64,000 bases of DNA from Takifugu bimaculatus (taxonomy: Eukaryota > Chordata > Actinopteri > Tetraodontiformes > Tetraodontidae). The notes under the pieces were generated by a model. It did no database searches. It had not been told where the DNA came from and saw only the letters and a program-made list of their open reading frames with translations. A program made the position numbers and the translations under genes. The DNA lies in NCBI GenBank assembly GCA_004026145.2, contig CP034992.1, positions 16,161,205-16,225,204 of the forward strand, written 5' to 3'. Shown one piece after another: positions 11,747 to 24,159 of this stretch (the stretch's first letter is position 1; each line of letters begins with the position of its first letter).

Positions 11747-14337
11747 TCCTAGTTCGCTCGAGTATTTACCATGACAGATTATGATAAAATGCTTGTGCAC
11801 CACTGTCCCCTGGTCGACAATTAGTTATCAGAATTACGTCGTGCATGTTGCTGAGTATGGTAAGATAGACGAAAGCATGCGTCTGTTGATCAGTAAAGTC
11901 TCCTGCCTTGGGGAAGGAAATTGTTTTGTGCTCTAGTTATGACAACCTGAATTCCTTGGTAACTTTCCCCAAATATTAGGTTTAAGATGTTTGGGATCTT
12001 CAACAGTGCTGAGTGGCATGTAGATGTCTGTGATAGATGGAGGTGGGACTGCAATGATCTTCTTGGATCTTTTTCATTATCTGCAGGTAATCGATGGCCC
12101 TTCCTCACTAGAAATGCAATTGGGCTTTTAAGGTGATGGAGCTCGTGTTGAGGTTCCTTGTGAGAGGGAAGGTATATAGTGATCTCCTCAATCTCTACGT
12201 CAGTCCAACCAAGCTGTTAAATGTTTCATCTCTTAACGTTATGTTGATTGCTTGCGATTTAATTTTCCCCAACATTTGGAACAAGAAAATAATACAAGGT
12301 TTGAAACATTCAATTTGTTAAAATATTTGATTTATAAATGATCGAGCGAGGTATCGTATATCCTATATATTTTTTCCTATAGCTTAAGCAGCATATTTCT
12401 CCAATAGCATAAGCATTTACAATTACCTCAACTTCAGCAATTTGCATTTGCATGTTTTCGAGTGGTAGGTGCTGATTTTTTTTTTTGCATTTCCATAACA
12501 CGGTAATTTCATTTGAAAGCAAAGAAACAATCTCAGGATTGAGGAGTAGCGCCTCTCTTGGCAGGAATATAAATATTTTTGTGCAGCGACCTCTGAGAGG
12601 TGCGTTGTCGTATGGATTCATCCCTCCTCATTTGGAATGAACTATCCTTCACCAGTGGCAGGTAATGAAGACACACATGCCCTTAGGAAGATCCCATATT
12701 TGGCTGCAGCACTTCAAACTGAGTCACCAATGCAAGAGAAGGACACATCCACTTCCCCTCCCAGCCACATGGCCAGTGCTGTCACTGGACTGAAAGATAA
12801 TGTGTTTTACTGCATCTGTCCTTTATGTGAATGTCAAAGTCTTCATGCCAGGGGCGTGACACACAGGCATGAACCTCTGTCGTCTGCAGGAATCGCAGCA
12901 GTGGCCACTTCTTCACGACTGCATCCAGACTGCAGGTAGCATGTAGAATCCAGTGGAGCTGTCTCACTGCCTTATTCCATTTAAGATGTATCTATCACTT
13001 CAAAGTTGCAGTCAACTTTAATCCTTTAAATTCTTCCTGGGTGTTTAAGTACTTCCTTATGTGGTTGAGATGCTGCCAGGAGAGAGTCTAATCTCTGACA
13101 GCTCTTCTTATCTTTGACTCAGTTTGTTGCTGTTGACTGTGACAGTGTCACTTCATCTAAATTCTTCTGTACAGCCAAGTCAGTCACCGAAAACAAAATC
13201 AGTGGATGAAATTCATTACTTAACGCCTCTAAAGTCAGCTGCTAGTAATACATATGAATCATGGTACAAATCATATTAATGTCAGGTTGTGTTTACTGCC
13301 ATTCATAAATAGACAGTTCAGTAATATGCACACATTAAGGAAAATGTAAAGAAATACACCTGCAGTCGGATGCAACAAAGACAGCTCAGGGAGTGAAGTG
13401 CAACAGAATTTTTTCACCTCCTTCAGAAGAAATGCACTGGCATCCACTCTAACAAAAGAATCTTTCTAGTGTTTCTAGCCTGTATTACTGAGTGGATGGT
13501 TATTTATATTCTGCTATTGTTTCAGGGAAAGAAAAGCGTAGGAGTGAAAAACACCATTTTCTTGTCAATGGCCAATTGCTCAATTTCTGCAAGGCTGCAG
13601 ACAATTTTGGTTATTTTATCTCTCTTAAAAATCATACACAAGTTGATATCAGAAACTCAAAGGAAAATTTTATTTCTATCTCAAAGGGTTTAAAATTAAT
13701 TTAAACTTAAATTCAGGATATTGTCAGGCTGACATAGGAGTTGAAACCCACATTATCAGTTCATAAAAATTGTAGCAAAAAGATATAGATTCGCTATTTA
13801 TACCTCCATTCCAACTAAACCCCTATTTGATGGATTCCTGTTACTCTACACACACCATGGTTACAGCAGATAGTTCAGTCATTGATCATTTACGGTCTTA
13901 GCTCCAGTGATACAGAGGGTTTTGGTTCACTCAGAGGCCTCTGGGAAGTACAGTACGTGAGAGGTAAAGTTAGTGAAGGGGATGAAAACGCTGGACCGTG
14001 CTCATCGCAATATTTAACATGTTTACAATGCCACCCGCTTCCCCGCCTGTATAGCTCAGGTCACCTCTCACTTTCTGTCCCTCTGTTGTACGCGACTGTT
14101 ATGCAGGGAATGGGATATTGCCTGGAGGAAACTCGCTCTCAGTTGCAGGACCACTTGTTTACTGTACGCTATGAGACTAAATATCACAGCCTGCAGAAAT
14201 TTACACGGGTCTTTACGATGTCAGAAACCTTATTGACCTGGTCCTATCAAATGGTTCAGGGTTTTACCCAAAACCCTGGATCGCCAGGGAGTCGAGCACG
14301 GATTCCTCTATTTAGTTATAAAGAAATTTGACTTCTT
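10561..14337. other. no gene recognised; one (GT)n tract
   Basis: Holds a (GT)n microsatellite at about 11708-11744. The longest open frame (13882-14331, plus, 149 codons) shows no domain, signal peptide or family motif. Nothing else stands out on either strand. Confidence 0.5.
11708..11744. repeat. (GT)n microsatellite
   Basis: A clean dinucleotide tract of about 18 units. Confidence 0.95.
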
Positions 14338-14339
14338 TA

Positions 14340-14490
14340 AAATTTTATACATTGTATTCAGGAACTTTACTCCTCCCCTACAGCAAGGATTAAGGTTGAT
14401 GGCAGTCTAGGTTTTCGACTTACCAGGCAGGCAGGGTTGCCACCTAAGCCCAAACCTTTTTAACGTATTCATCAACCTTTAGGTAAACCA
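14340..14490 (+). pseudogene. LINE reverse transcriptase fragment (L1/Tx1-like)
   Basis: One frame reads FIHCIQELYSSPTARIKVDG, then LGFRLTRQ. A frame change inside CAGGCAGGCAGGG gives QGCHLSPNLFNVFIN. This is the RT stretch running from the helix before motif 4 (ELYSSPTARI-x-x-x-G) through Q-G-C-x-L-S-P-x-L-F-N. Both pieces lie in the right order and spacing, so the identity is good although the fragment is only about 50 residues. The catalytic FADD/YADD box is not present downstream. Confidence 0.65.
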
Positions 14491-14689
14491 CTATGCTAGA
14501 AGACAGGAAAACATGGTATCCTCATTGGAAGTAAACAATATATTAAAAAAAGTCTGGATGCAGATTAAGTACTATGGCAAAGAAAGATCTCTGTTCAGGT
14601 CCGCCTATCTTAATGACCATGCTCAGAATATTTGGGGAGTAGTCAGAATGCATCTTTAACATACAAAAGAATTTTTATTTGAAGACACC

Positions 14690-14885
14690 TTTCTCAGTTC
14701 TCACCGTAGACACAAATGCACAATTTACACAGGAAACACAATGAAAGAGACACAAATTTAATGGAGGGAGGGGGCAGAAGGATGTTAGCAGTAGAACTTT
14801 AAATTGGATATGGAACTGGACCAGGAGCCAGTGAAGCTTTTGGAGTACAGGAGCAATGTGGTTGTAACCACCTCTTGGGTAGTAC
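14690..14885 (-). mobile_element. L2-like LINE C-terminal fragment
   Basis: On the minus strand the frame 14887-14675 includes NHIAPVLQKLHWLLVQFHIQ and KVLLLTSF. It aligns with DHITPVLASLHWLLVKFRI and KTFLLTYK in the 42-43 kb element and covers about 35 residues of the LINE C-terminal tail. At DNA level CAGCCAATGAAGAGACGCCAGTACAGGAG there corresponds to the GCCAGTGAAGC...GGAGTACAGGAG string here. An old fragment. Confidence 0.7.
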
Positions 14886-15793
14886 ACATATACACTCTAA
14901 AACTGGGTCCCAATAGAGTTCACTGAACATATTGAACATACATACTGCTGGTATAACTTGGGTTTAGTCAAGATTTTTTTTTAGCTATAATACTGAAACC
15001 ATTTGAAGGAAAACCACTTGTACAAAAATAAACAAAAAGATTAGATTTTTACCAAAATGCTTTATTTACAAATTTACAGGGAAAAAACCCTTTAAAAATA
15101 ATAAATAAATAAAACTGTAGGATTCTTCACTGGAGGTCGCCGGTTCTTTTTCTTAGGGGTGGTCTTAGAGTACAGCACCCTTCAGCATGGACGGGCTTCA
15201 TCTCCTCCCGGCCTGTCAGTCCATATGCTGGTACTTTTGTTGGATAGTCCCCCCTTGTTAGCATGTGTTGTACCATATGTTTCTGCTATAAGCACTTTAG
15301 AAGTTAGGAATGGTAGAATGTTTAGTAAGTGGAATAAAGATAAGAAGTCAGTTGACCCTTCTTTGACATGAATACTGCTTAGACAGTTGGAGCCAGGCAG
15401 ACAGGAAATCGTAGACCCTTATCGTAAAACGTGACAGCATAATTTACTGGTGATTGATAAGTTCCTGGACAGGAATATGACCTCTGATCTGGCCATTTGG
15501 GAAGACAATGGAGAAGAAGGACTGCACCAACACCAAATGAGGCTGGAAGAAGAAGATGAGGTCATCCAAGAAGAAGGACTGGATTGGACTGAATTAGCAT
15601 CAATAATTTACATATGTCTTTCTATAAAAGACTGGGTCAAGGGATAGTTAGGTTGTCAGACTTCATGCCCTGACAATGGACTGTTATTGTAGGGTTATGA
15701 ACTGGCCCGGAGCTCTGTAATATTTGTATCTTGAATTGATTCTATGTGCTAAATACATTTTGAAATTGGCATTTGTTTACTTGAAGTCTTCAT

Positions 15794-16556
15794 TTAAAGA
15801 ACACGCGGATTAGGTATTGCAATCCAACAATATGCGGAAAGTGATCTCCACAGTCTGGTTCGGTACCCAGGCCGTAGTCCGTAAGGAGGCTCCTCTCTTT
15901 CCAAAGTTGCAGCACTCTTTTCTATCCTGACAGAGCGGATTCCGAACAGAGAGCCAACGGCCTCTGAGCCTGTCAGTTCTGGCCCTGCAGCGTCCACTTT
16001 GTGCCCAAGAAGCACGGTCCGGGCCCGGCACAGCGCTGCCATCAGTCCAGGCGTGGCTTTGCTGGAGACATCCAGCAACCATAAGCTTTTTCTTGGCGTA
16101 CATTTAAAAGGAACCCATGCCTTAAGAACACTTAAAAGAAAAAAAAGAGCAAACCCATTTAAACTGACAAATTTAAAGTCAGTTAAACACAGAGCCCCAA
16201 TGTGAAATAAATAGACCAATTTGACATTCAACAGCATTAAAATTAAATACTGGAGGGAATGTGGAGAGATCACGGTTGGTCAGGCTCATGTTTCTGCCCC
16301 TGCACTTGCATCCAGATTTTCTGCAGAGAAGGGACAAAAATCATTGCAAAGGTTATGTGTGTCGATATCAGGGTATAATTCACAACTCTCTATCTTGGAA
16401 ATATGCCAGATGGGTTGGTTGAAAATGATATTTATCCTCTTACGGTCTTGTTGGCAGGCTATCACAAAATTCTGGCTGAAGAAAAATGACCCCACTGCAG
16501 ATTTTTTACCATGATGCAAAACAAAGGCTTGCTCTAGAGCAAATGACATACTCAAG
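15794..16556 (-). pseudogene. Tx1/L1-like LINE C-terminal relic
   Basis: Two abutting minus-strand frames (16555-16286 and 16273-15794). The second contains SVLKAWVPFKCTPRKSLWLL, LDVSSKATPGLMAALCRA, VDAAGPELTGSEAVGSLFGI and RSVRI. This is the pattern I remember from the region after the RT domain in fish Tx1-group L1 elements. The frame is 159 codons long, contains no catalytic motif, and its first part is hydrophobic and probably diverged. Assignment to Tx1 rests on motif memory, so a protein search should decide it. Confidence 0.55.
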
Positions 16557-16560
16557 AAGA

Positions 16561-17087
16561 CTTCGCAAAGCCCTTAGTTTATGATGATTCAACACAAATG
16601 TATATATTGTGTAAGGTACTTTGAACTTACCGGTCACCCTTGGACCTTTATTTGTTCAGCATTTGGTAAATAAATAAGTTTTTAAAAAATGGACGCCGCG
16701 CTGTCAGAGGAAATAAAGAGACACACTGCTAACCAGAACACCACTTTTACCAGCCTGCAGCTCCCACACAGTCACATCTAATGACTATGAAGGAAAGACT
16801 CCAGAGACACTGCTGGCCCTGATGCACCACTTGGGAAAATACTCAGTGTGCACTATTTTCACACACAGTTTTAACCATTCTCTCTGACAAGCCACCATCA
16901 ATTTTTCTGTGAATGCATCATAACCATCACACAATCACTCTGACTATTCAAAACGGCCCTCACACCAGGGGCAACCCTACTGAGCCCACCAAAACATTGC
17001 AGAGACCCAACCCTTAAAAACCCTTTTCAAGGTTGCTCAAGACACAGAAGGAGAGGAATCTGCTTACAGGGATGAGGCAGTTTCTCC
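16561..17087. other. no feature recognised
   Basis: Spacer between two LINE relics with no repeat, splice-bounded frame or terminal repeat that I can support. Confidence 0.5.
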
Positions 17088-17222
17088 TCTGCTCAAGGTT
17101 TCTGTTAAAGGGGAGCTTTTTTTTTCCTTTTTCCTTTGGGGGATCATGCCCTGGGATTCTGTAAAGCACCTAGACACAATTATGATTGTAACAGATGCTA
17201 TAGAAATAAATATTGGTTGATT
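17088..17222 (+). mobile_element. L2-like LINE 3' tail, severely 5' truncated
   Basis: Matches the 3' UTR seen at 3860-4018 and (inverted) at 42262-42420: TGCTCAAGGTTTCTGTTAAA, CCCTGGGATTCTGTAAAGCA, ACACAATTATGATTGTAACA, TAGAAATAAATATTGGTTGA. Only about 135 bases are left. It ends in a short TTGATTGAG tail. Confidence 0.8.
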
Positions 17223-18412
17223 GAGATGACTTCTCCTCCAACCACCAAGACTGAATTAAAATCCGATTTGTGGATCCTAACACCTTTAGCCTAAACTATA
17301 CTGATTAGGGTCTAATCATTTAAAACACTTGACATCAGTATTTCCTTTGGTATTTTTTATGACAACCCACTTTGCCCTCTACACAAGGGATATCATAGAC
17401 ATTATAATATTAAGCTATTAAAAGCAATTATCTCTGTGGAACTTTTTTTTCTCATGAATATTCAGCAATGGCACCTTCACTGCATGCATCTTTAGTGAGT
17501 GGGTACATTGGTGGATGAAAATCCACATATGAAATTCAAATAAAAGAGAAGCATGGTTGTCTCCTGGGCTGTACATCACCTTCAGCCTCAAACCTGCCTA
17601 AGGCTAAATGGTGGGGGGTTATAGATTAGAGGATTACAAAGAAAGCATAGCGATAGACAGCAAATAAGGTTAGACATATTTCATTTCCTAAAACACATAA
17701 ATACATTCCCCCTGAATGATGTCAGCACTGCTGTATTGAAAATTTCTTCCATTGTAGAAAATAATGAAACAAGTGAACTTTGTTTGTTTGCTTGACTTCC
17801 TTTAGCAATTAATAAAACTTGGCAAAATTACAACAGAATTAGCAATGTAAATACTTTCAAATGAACAATTATTGTAAGAGTTACGTGAATATAACTACTT
17901 TGGCTTCAGGCTATGTGCTATTGTGATAGGATATAATTGGGTAATAATTGTTACAAGACTGCCTGCATGAGATATTGAGATATTGCAGAAAAAAATGATG
18001 GATCTTTTTTGATGATAATCAGTGGATCATTTTCATTAACTGTCATAAAAAAATAAAATGAGACTGATCATCTGAGAGCAAAGATGGGACAAATATACCA
18101 AGTGTACATATTTTTACCATAAGATCTTTGGAGATTGTAAGTTACATTGGAGTGCATTTACTGGTAAAACTGGTCATTTGAATTCAGAATATTGTCAAGT
18201 AAAGAAAGTGTCAACAGGACTTGCTTTCACCTCTCCTTTGTACTCGTAGAGACTCTGTTCATGAAATTTATTAACAGAACCAGAGATAATGAGCCATGCT
18301 GGACTCCAACATGCACAGGAGACAAGTCTGACTTACTGCTGGCAATGCGAACCATGCTCCTGCTCTGGGTGCACAGAGACCGCGCAATCATTTGTATCAT
18401 ATCTGTGATGGC
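17223..18412. other. no gene recognised
   Basis: AT-rich DNA with no motif or repeat array. Reading frames are short and closed by frequent stops. Confidence 0.5.
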
Positions 18413-18760
18413 TCCCAGTCATCCAGGTTGTGGTAAATCTGGCAGACTAAGCAACTGGACTGTTTGAGTTTCTTGAAGATGTTTCACTTCTCATCCAAGA
18501 GGCTTCATCAGTTCTAACAGAAACTGCCAAAACAGTTAGACAGACCAGTCCACCAAACCAACAACACCATCTGCAACATCTGCCTGTTATGCAAAACTGG
18601 TAAGCTCAACGACAATATCCTCGGGGCAAATAAGGGACGATCATGGTGCCAGGACAGGACTATTTACCACCCGGTCAATATCCACATCTTAGAGTGCTCT
18701 TAGCTGTATACACAAACATCATAGGGGTCAGTCTTAAACAAAATGAGTACTACCCAAGAC
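18413..18760 (-). repeat. probable dispersed repeat, family unknown
   Basis: Read on the minus strand, this stretch contains ACTGATGAAGCCTCTTGGAT followed by GAGAAGTGAAACATCTTC and AAGAAACTCAAACAGTCCAG. I remember this wording as highly repeated in fish genomes, perhaps in a Penelope- or LINE-type element. Only one copy occurs in this window, so its repetitive nature cannot be shown here. Confidence 0.4.
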
Positions 18761-19483
18761 ATTACTGTGAACAACAACATTCTTCACCCTTGAGCTTCAA
18801 TAAACTTAAACTAAACTAAAATCTTAAATGTTCTGTTCAGTGATGTAGGTTTTATAATAATAAGACAATAAAATACAACAAAGAGCACTATACATTTTTA
18901 TAGTAAACCAGAGAACAATGTTTAAAAAGTAACACTACTCCATATTCTTAGATCATTTATTACAGCACAGTTCTGCATAGAAATCAGAAAAAGCAGCCGC
19001 CAATATACTTTTACAGTGATAAATACTCACTCTTAATAATTAGTTCCGGTCCTCAAGCATTTTATTGTTGTGTCCAGTATTTAAGCTTAAGCAGAATAAG
19101 CATCAGTACATTTTCATATTGTTCAACATTTCAATGTTCTATTTCAGAGGCAAAAAATACAATACAAAAAAGCTGTATTTGGCTATTTCCATGTCAGCTA
19201 CCTAACAAACTTATGAACTCCTTAATATCCAACCCACCCTTAGCAAAGTCACTCAGTCTGTGATTGGTCATGGTGGTGAACAAGTTTTTTTTTTTATCAG
19301 TTCCAATGAGGAAAAACTACATGGTACCAAGAAAAGTGAACCCAAGGAAACTGATTAGATCCATCATTCCAGTTGCCTTCTTACTGATCAAGCTATGGCT
19401 GGCAGGATATAACTCATATCAGAAAGAAACTCGGTGGTACACACTATCCTATGAGAATTTACCATATATACAGTATATACGTA
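18761..19483. other. no feature recognised
   Basis: AT-rich spacer; nothing supportable seen. Confidence 0.5.

Positions 19484-19520
<37 letters not shown>
19484..19520. repeat. (TG)n(TA)n microsatellite
   Basis: About seven TG units run directly into about eleven TA units and abut the left end of family A copy 1. Confidence 0.93.
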
Positions 19521-19521
<1 letters not shown>

Positions 19522-19522
19522 G

Positions 19523-20091
19523 CCCCTCCTGGGCTTCCACCTTATCGTGGTTAAGGGGTTTGCGTGTCCCAATGATCCTAGGAGCTCCGTTGTCTGTCCA
19601 CTGATTAATTTTTGGGATATCTCCCCGGCAGACCGATGAATGCAAATTAGTCAACGCATAACCTCAGTTGTCAAAAGAGGTAAATAGTTTTACTGCTAAA
19701 TTTAAAACCTTTTTAACATTCGCTGGGGGGGATAAGGCATCTTTCTCAGTCTAAACATGCGCACACACACATTCACACACACACACACACAGAGTAGATG
19801 TAATATTTTAACTGACCTTTGAAAAATTAACATGAAAATAATATTAAAAATAACTTTTCTCTCATTTTAACCTCAAAAACAAAATGAATAAAAATGCTGG
19901 TGGAGGCTCGACCACCCACTGACTCATTACCTGGTGACAGGTTTCACACACCCCTCCTGGGCTACCCCCTTATCGTGGTGGAGGGGTTTGCGTGTCCCAA
20001 TTATCCTAGGAGCTCCATTGTCTGGGGCTTTATGCCCCTGGTAGGGCCACCCATGGCAAACAGGTCCTAGGTGAAGGACCAGGCAAAACGT
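19523..20091 (+). mobile_element. family A RTE-like LINE, 5' UTR only (copy 1)
   Basis: The stretch 19951-20091 (CCCCTCCTGGGCTACCCCCT ... CCCAATTATCCTAGGAGCTC ... CATGGCAAACAGGTCCTAGG) is the 5' leader that precedes the coding region in copies 2 and 3. Upstream, 19597-19950 matches the reverse complement of about 28490-28912 in copy 3, including an internal CA microsatellite. The first 74 bases (19523-19596) are a second partial copy of the CCCCTCCTGGG...GTTGTCTG leader unit joined directly to TCCACTGATTAATTTTTGGG. The element breaks off at a TA repeat before any coding sequence. Confidence 0.78.
19761..19792. repeat. (AC)n inside the family A leader
   Basis: Occupies the same place within the leader as the much longer (GT)n tract at 28690-28743 in copy 3, so the repeat is carried by the element. 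Confidence 0.85.
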
Positions 20092-20093
20092 AT

Positions 20094-20124
20094 ACATATA
20101 TATATATATATGGGGGACCATATA

Positions 20125-20165
<41 letters not shown>
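20094..20165. repeat. (TA)n microsatellite, interrupted
   Basis: Two TA tracts separated by TGGGGGACCATATATAATAT, at the truncation point of family A copy 1. Confidence 0.92.
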
Positions 20166-20170
<5 letters not shown>

Positions 20171-22249
20171 GCACACGATGCCTCTGGCACTGCTTTACCA
20201 AATTGAGACAATGAGCATTACCGGGAACTTAATACCTTGCTGAGCCAGAGACTGGATCTTTGCAGATTGTGTTACTGCTCATCAGCAAGGCACCATAACA
20301 TGTAGATTGCCCAATGAGCTCTTCTTTGCATTCCAGTCCATATTTTTGAAGGCGACTCATAATCTTTTCTGTTAGCTCAGCAACATTAGTTTATTAGCAT
20401 GTTTGCACTGATTCTTTGTATTACTACATGAGCATTCATGAGATTTACTCCAGTATTTTTTAAGTCTTTTCTCATCAACAAGGATGCTGAATAGCCCACT
20501 CAGTTTTACCTCCTTACCAACAACTATTCAAACCATTTTAGCCAGAGTCTGTGATATCTCAATTTGAATGTTGTGACTTGTGTATTTAACATTGCCATGT
20601 GGTAAAGCATGGTTTTCTGACTTCGGACTCTTTATTGTAAAAGAATGGACTGACTTCGGAATGTTTTAGGTTTCCAACGTAGAACATCAGTGACTCTTTT
20701 AATACTTACTTTTCTTCCACCTTTTTTGGTATTTATCCATCTCTTGAAGTAAAGATGTATCATTTTCATTACCCCTTTAATACTATAATACTGTCCATGC
20801 CACCATCGTAATCAGATGATGTTTTCCTTTGGCATGTACCTGAACCCTCCATCCTTATATTTAACTTTTTCCATTTAGAAAAGCCGATACTCAAGAAAGT
20901 GCTGTGTCAGCAGCAGCAGACAATACTGAACTGTCTGCACACAAAATAATGTGCAGTGTTCTGGCATTGAGAATACTCAAGTTACGTGTTTGTACCAGGA
21001 GGCACTGAAGACTCTTGATCCCTGTCCTTGCTGTCTGCAAGGGAAAAATGATCAAGATTGGTTGTGTAGGGCCCCTAGCTGTCTGAGAAATATCTGTTAA
21101 TATTTAAAAGTTTCAAAATGAGTCTGCAGAATACATTTTCATAATGTTATAATAGTGTTGGGTGAAGTCATTGTTGAGCTATGATAATTTGAAATAACAT
21201 ACTGATGTCTTCAAGCTTCAAATAGCTCAGTAATTACATTTTGTGTTGCATAATTACCTGGGGACCCTTTAGGTATAGTACATAACCAGGGCTGCTACGC
21301 ATCTGCCGCTGGCATCCAATTCTGAACAGTCATCGGGATCAGAATTATCTGGCTCCACTGGTGCATCTAAAGATATGGAGTTTATACCTCTTTAACTAAC
21401 ATTGTATTTAGAAAAACTAGAAAGTTACAATGTGGCAGCCCTTTAAAAAAGGCATAATTGAACAATGCAATCTCAGTGCCATCGGTTTGGTCATTTAGAG
21501 TACGTAATTAACTTCATCACATTGTGATATAAGAACAAATAAAGAGTGTATCACTTTTCTCAGGTCTGCCTTTTTACCTGGTTGCTGCTCTGGCCCTTAA
21601 TGGTTGGCTCAGCAGAACATGATGCTCTTGTTTTCATTCAGGCTCACCACAGCCCTCTCCATTTCTGTCAGTCTCACCATGACTTTGAATGAAAAGCGTC
21701 TGAATGTGTCCTCTCTGTTTCCTTGTCTGTCAAACAGTGCAGCTCTGCACCACAAATGTGCAAAGCTGCTCGTCTTCCCCTCCAGCATCGGCAAACATGT
21801 ACAACATGTCTTCGAGATGGGGGCAGTTCTCCAAATTCAATTCTAATGACGAATTTTGGAGGATCTGGGATGGGTCCCAACTGGTAATTAACAACAGAAA
21901 CAAAACAACAGGTAGTCTGTAACAAACACCATGTTCAAACATAAGGCTGCTCACTCATGCAAATATTGTGAAAATACAGAATGCCAAAAATAACACTACG
22001 TTCCTTCTTATCTAGCTTGGAGTAAAGTGTGATAATGTGCGAGAAGCCAATCCTGTAGTTTTCTCAGCTCCTACTCCTACTTTACTACTTGGACATACAT
22101 GTTGTAGCGTGAAACATCTTCTCTGACATTACAGTGCACCACACTTCACATGTTACCTTTTAACCATTTCCCTTTAACTCTTCTGTTATGAGCTCTATTT
22201 TGACTGTCTCCTCATTTATGTTGATACCGTGCTTGTTCTTCTCACTCTT
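20166..22249. other. no gene recognised
   Basis: About 2.1 kb. Overlapping frames at 21604-21954 on both strands (60-83 codons) lack recognisable motifs, and no terminal repeat or array is visible. Confidence 0.5.
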
Positions 22250-22555
22250 GGCCTGTTTACTTCTTCCTTTTGCCCCTGTTTTCATCCTTCAGCCCCTCTT
22301 TATGTGCCCCTTCACCACAACTGTGGCATTTCTCATTTGTAAGCTTAAAGTCCTGCTGATGATTTGGGAATGCTTCTCCAAACGTAATAAGAGACTCCGT
22401 AGTCCAGTTCTGTTTGCCTCCATGACCTGTAGAAAATTCAGGGCTTTTTGAAAAGTCCGACCTGCATTTATGCCAGTCTTGAGGAAAGTTTCTTAGCTCT
22501 GCCACATATTCACCCACACTTTCCTCAGGCTTCCGCTTTGTTAAACCTCGATATT
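22250..22555 (-). pseudogene. Ty3/gypsy-like gag fragment
   Basis: The minus-strand frame reads RGLTKRKPEESVGEYVAELR, then NEKCHSCGEGAHKE. ESVxEYVAELR is the typical helix of the Ty3/gypsy gag domain. CHSCGEGAHKE has the C-x2-C-x4-H start of a gag zinc knuckle; the closing Cys is missing. The two motifs are closer together than in full-length gag, so an internal deletion is likely. It is unrelated in wording to the gypsy relic at 33.7-36.3 kb. Confidence 0.6.
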
Positions 22556-23143
22556 TGCACTATTTCACTTGGCTTAGGATAAAAATGATTTTTTTGTTAA
22601 CAAGCTTCCCATAGGCCTGGTCCCCCAGATTATGAGTATATTTCTCAGTATATATTATATATATTTCACCCCTCAGCAGCACAGCTCAGTGGTTGCCCTC
22701 GTCACCGATGTCATTCCCCTCCTGGGCTACCACATTATCGTGGTGGAGGGGTTTGCATGTCCCAATGATCCTAGGAGCTCCGTTGTCTGGGGCTTTATGG
22801 GCCACCCATGGCAAACAGGTCCTTGGTGAGGGATCAGACAAAGCGTAGCCCAGGACCCTATAATGATGAATAACAATATTGGTTCCAAGATTCCCTTACC
22901 CTTGCGGGTCACTGGGGCCCCCTCCTGGAGCCAGGTCTGGGGGCAGGGCACATTGGCGAGCGCCTGGTGGCCGGACCTCTGCCCATGGAGTCCAGCCCGG
23001 CACAGCCTGAAGAGGCAACATGGGACGCCCTTCCCGTGGGCTCACCACCTGCAGGAGGGGCCAAGGGGGTCAGGTGCATTGTGTGTTGGGTGGCCAAAGG
23101 CAGGGACCTTGGCGGTCTGATCCCCGGCTGCAGAAACTAGCTA

Positions 23144-24090
23144 TAGGGACATGGAATGTCACCTCTCTGATGGGAAAGGAGCCCAAGATGGTGCGCGAGG
23201 TTGAAAAGTTCCGACTAGATATAGTCGGTCTCACCTCGACGCTTAGCAAGGGCTCTGGAACCAGTCTTGTCTCTGGAGTTGCCGATGGTGAGAGGCGATG
23301 GGTAAGGGTGGCAATTCTTGTTTCTCCCAAGCTCAGTGCCTGTATATTGGAGTTTACCCAGGTGGATGAGAGGGTAGCCTCCCTTCACCTTCGGGTGGGG
23401 GGACGGATCCTGACTGTTGTTTGTGCCTATGGCCCAAACAGCAGTTCAGCGTATCCATCCTTTTTGGAATCCTTAGAGGGAGTGCTGGAGAGTGCTCCTT
23501 CTGGGGCCTCCCTCGTCCTCCTGGGTGACTTCAATGCTCACGGTGGCAGCGACAGTGTGACCTGGAGAGGTGTGATTGGGAAGAACGACCCCCCTGATCC
23601 GAACCCGAGTGGTGTTTTGTTGTTGGACTTCTGTGCTCGTCTCAGATTGTCCATAACAAACACCTTGTTCAAGCATAAAGGCGTCCACTTGGTACCAGGA
23701 TGCCTTAGGCCGCAGATCGATGTTCGACTTTGTGGTCGTGTCATCAGATTTGCAGCCATATGTTCTGGACACCCGGGTGAAGAGAGGGGCAGAGCTGTCA
23801 ACTGATCACCACCTGGTGGTGAGTTGGCTCCGATGGTGGGGAAGGATGCCGGACAGACCCGGCAGACACAAAAAGTATTGTGAGGGTCTGCAGGGAACGC
23901 CTGGCAGAGTCCCCTGTCAGAAGGAGCTTCAACTCACGCCTCCGGGAGAGCTTTGACCATGTCCCGGGGGAGGCGGGGGACATTGAGTCCGAGTGGACCG
24001 TGTTCCGTGCCTCCATTGTTGAGGCGGCGTACTGGTGCTGTGGCCGCAAGGTGGTTGGTGCCTGTCGTGGTGGCAATGCCCGAACCCACT
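23144..24090 (+). pseudogene. LINE APE-type endonuclease relic (copy 2)
   Basis: Begins GTWNVTSLMGKEPKMVREVE with the catalytic Asn of the APE fold. It continues through DIVGLTSTLSKGSG, YGPNSSSAYPSFLESLEGVL, LLGDFNAHGGSDSVTWRG (the G-D-F-N active-site motif near 23523), a frameshift at about 23715-23720, then AELSTDHHLVVSW (the terminal S/T-D-H motif near 23797). About ten residues expected between GTSL and SGVADGERR are missing. The Glu normally found in a Q-E-T type motif is not present: the position reads LTST in this copy and also in copies 3 and 4. The enzyme nicks target DNA in the family; this copy is broken. Confidence 0.82.
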
Positions 24091-24159
24091 AGAAAACACC
24101 AGCGGTGAGGGATGCCATCTGGCTGAAGAAGGAGTCGTATCTGGCCTTACTGGCCATGG

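Noticed and set aside
13882..14331. 149-codon plus-strand open frame
   Set aside because: No domain or signal. It only partly abuts a LINE RT fragment that is in a different frame.
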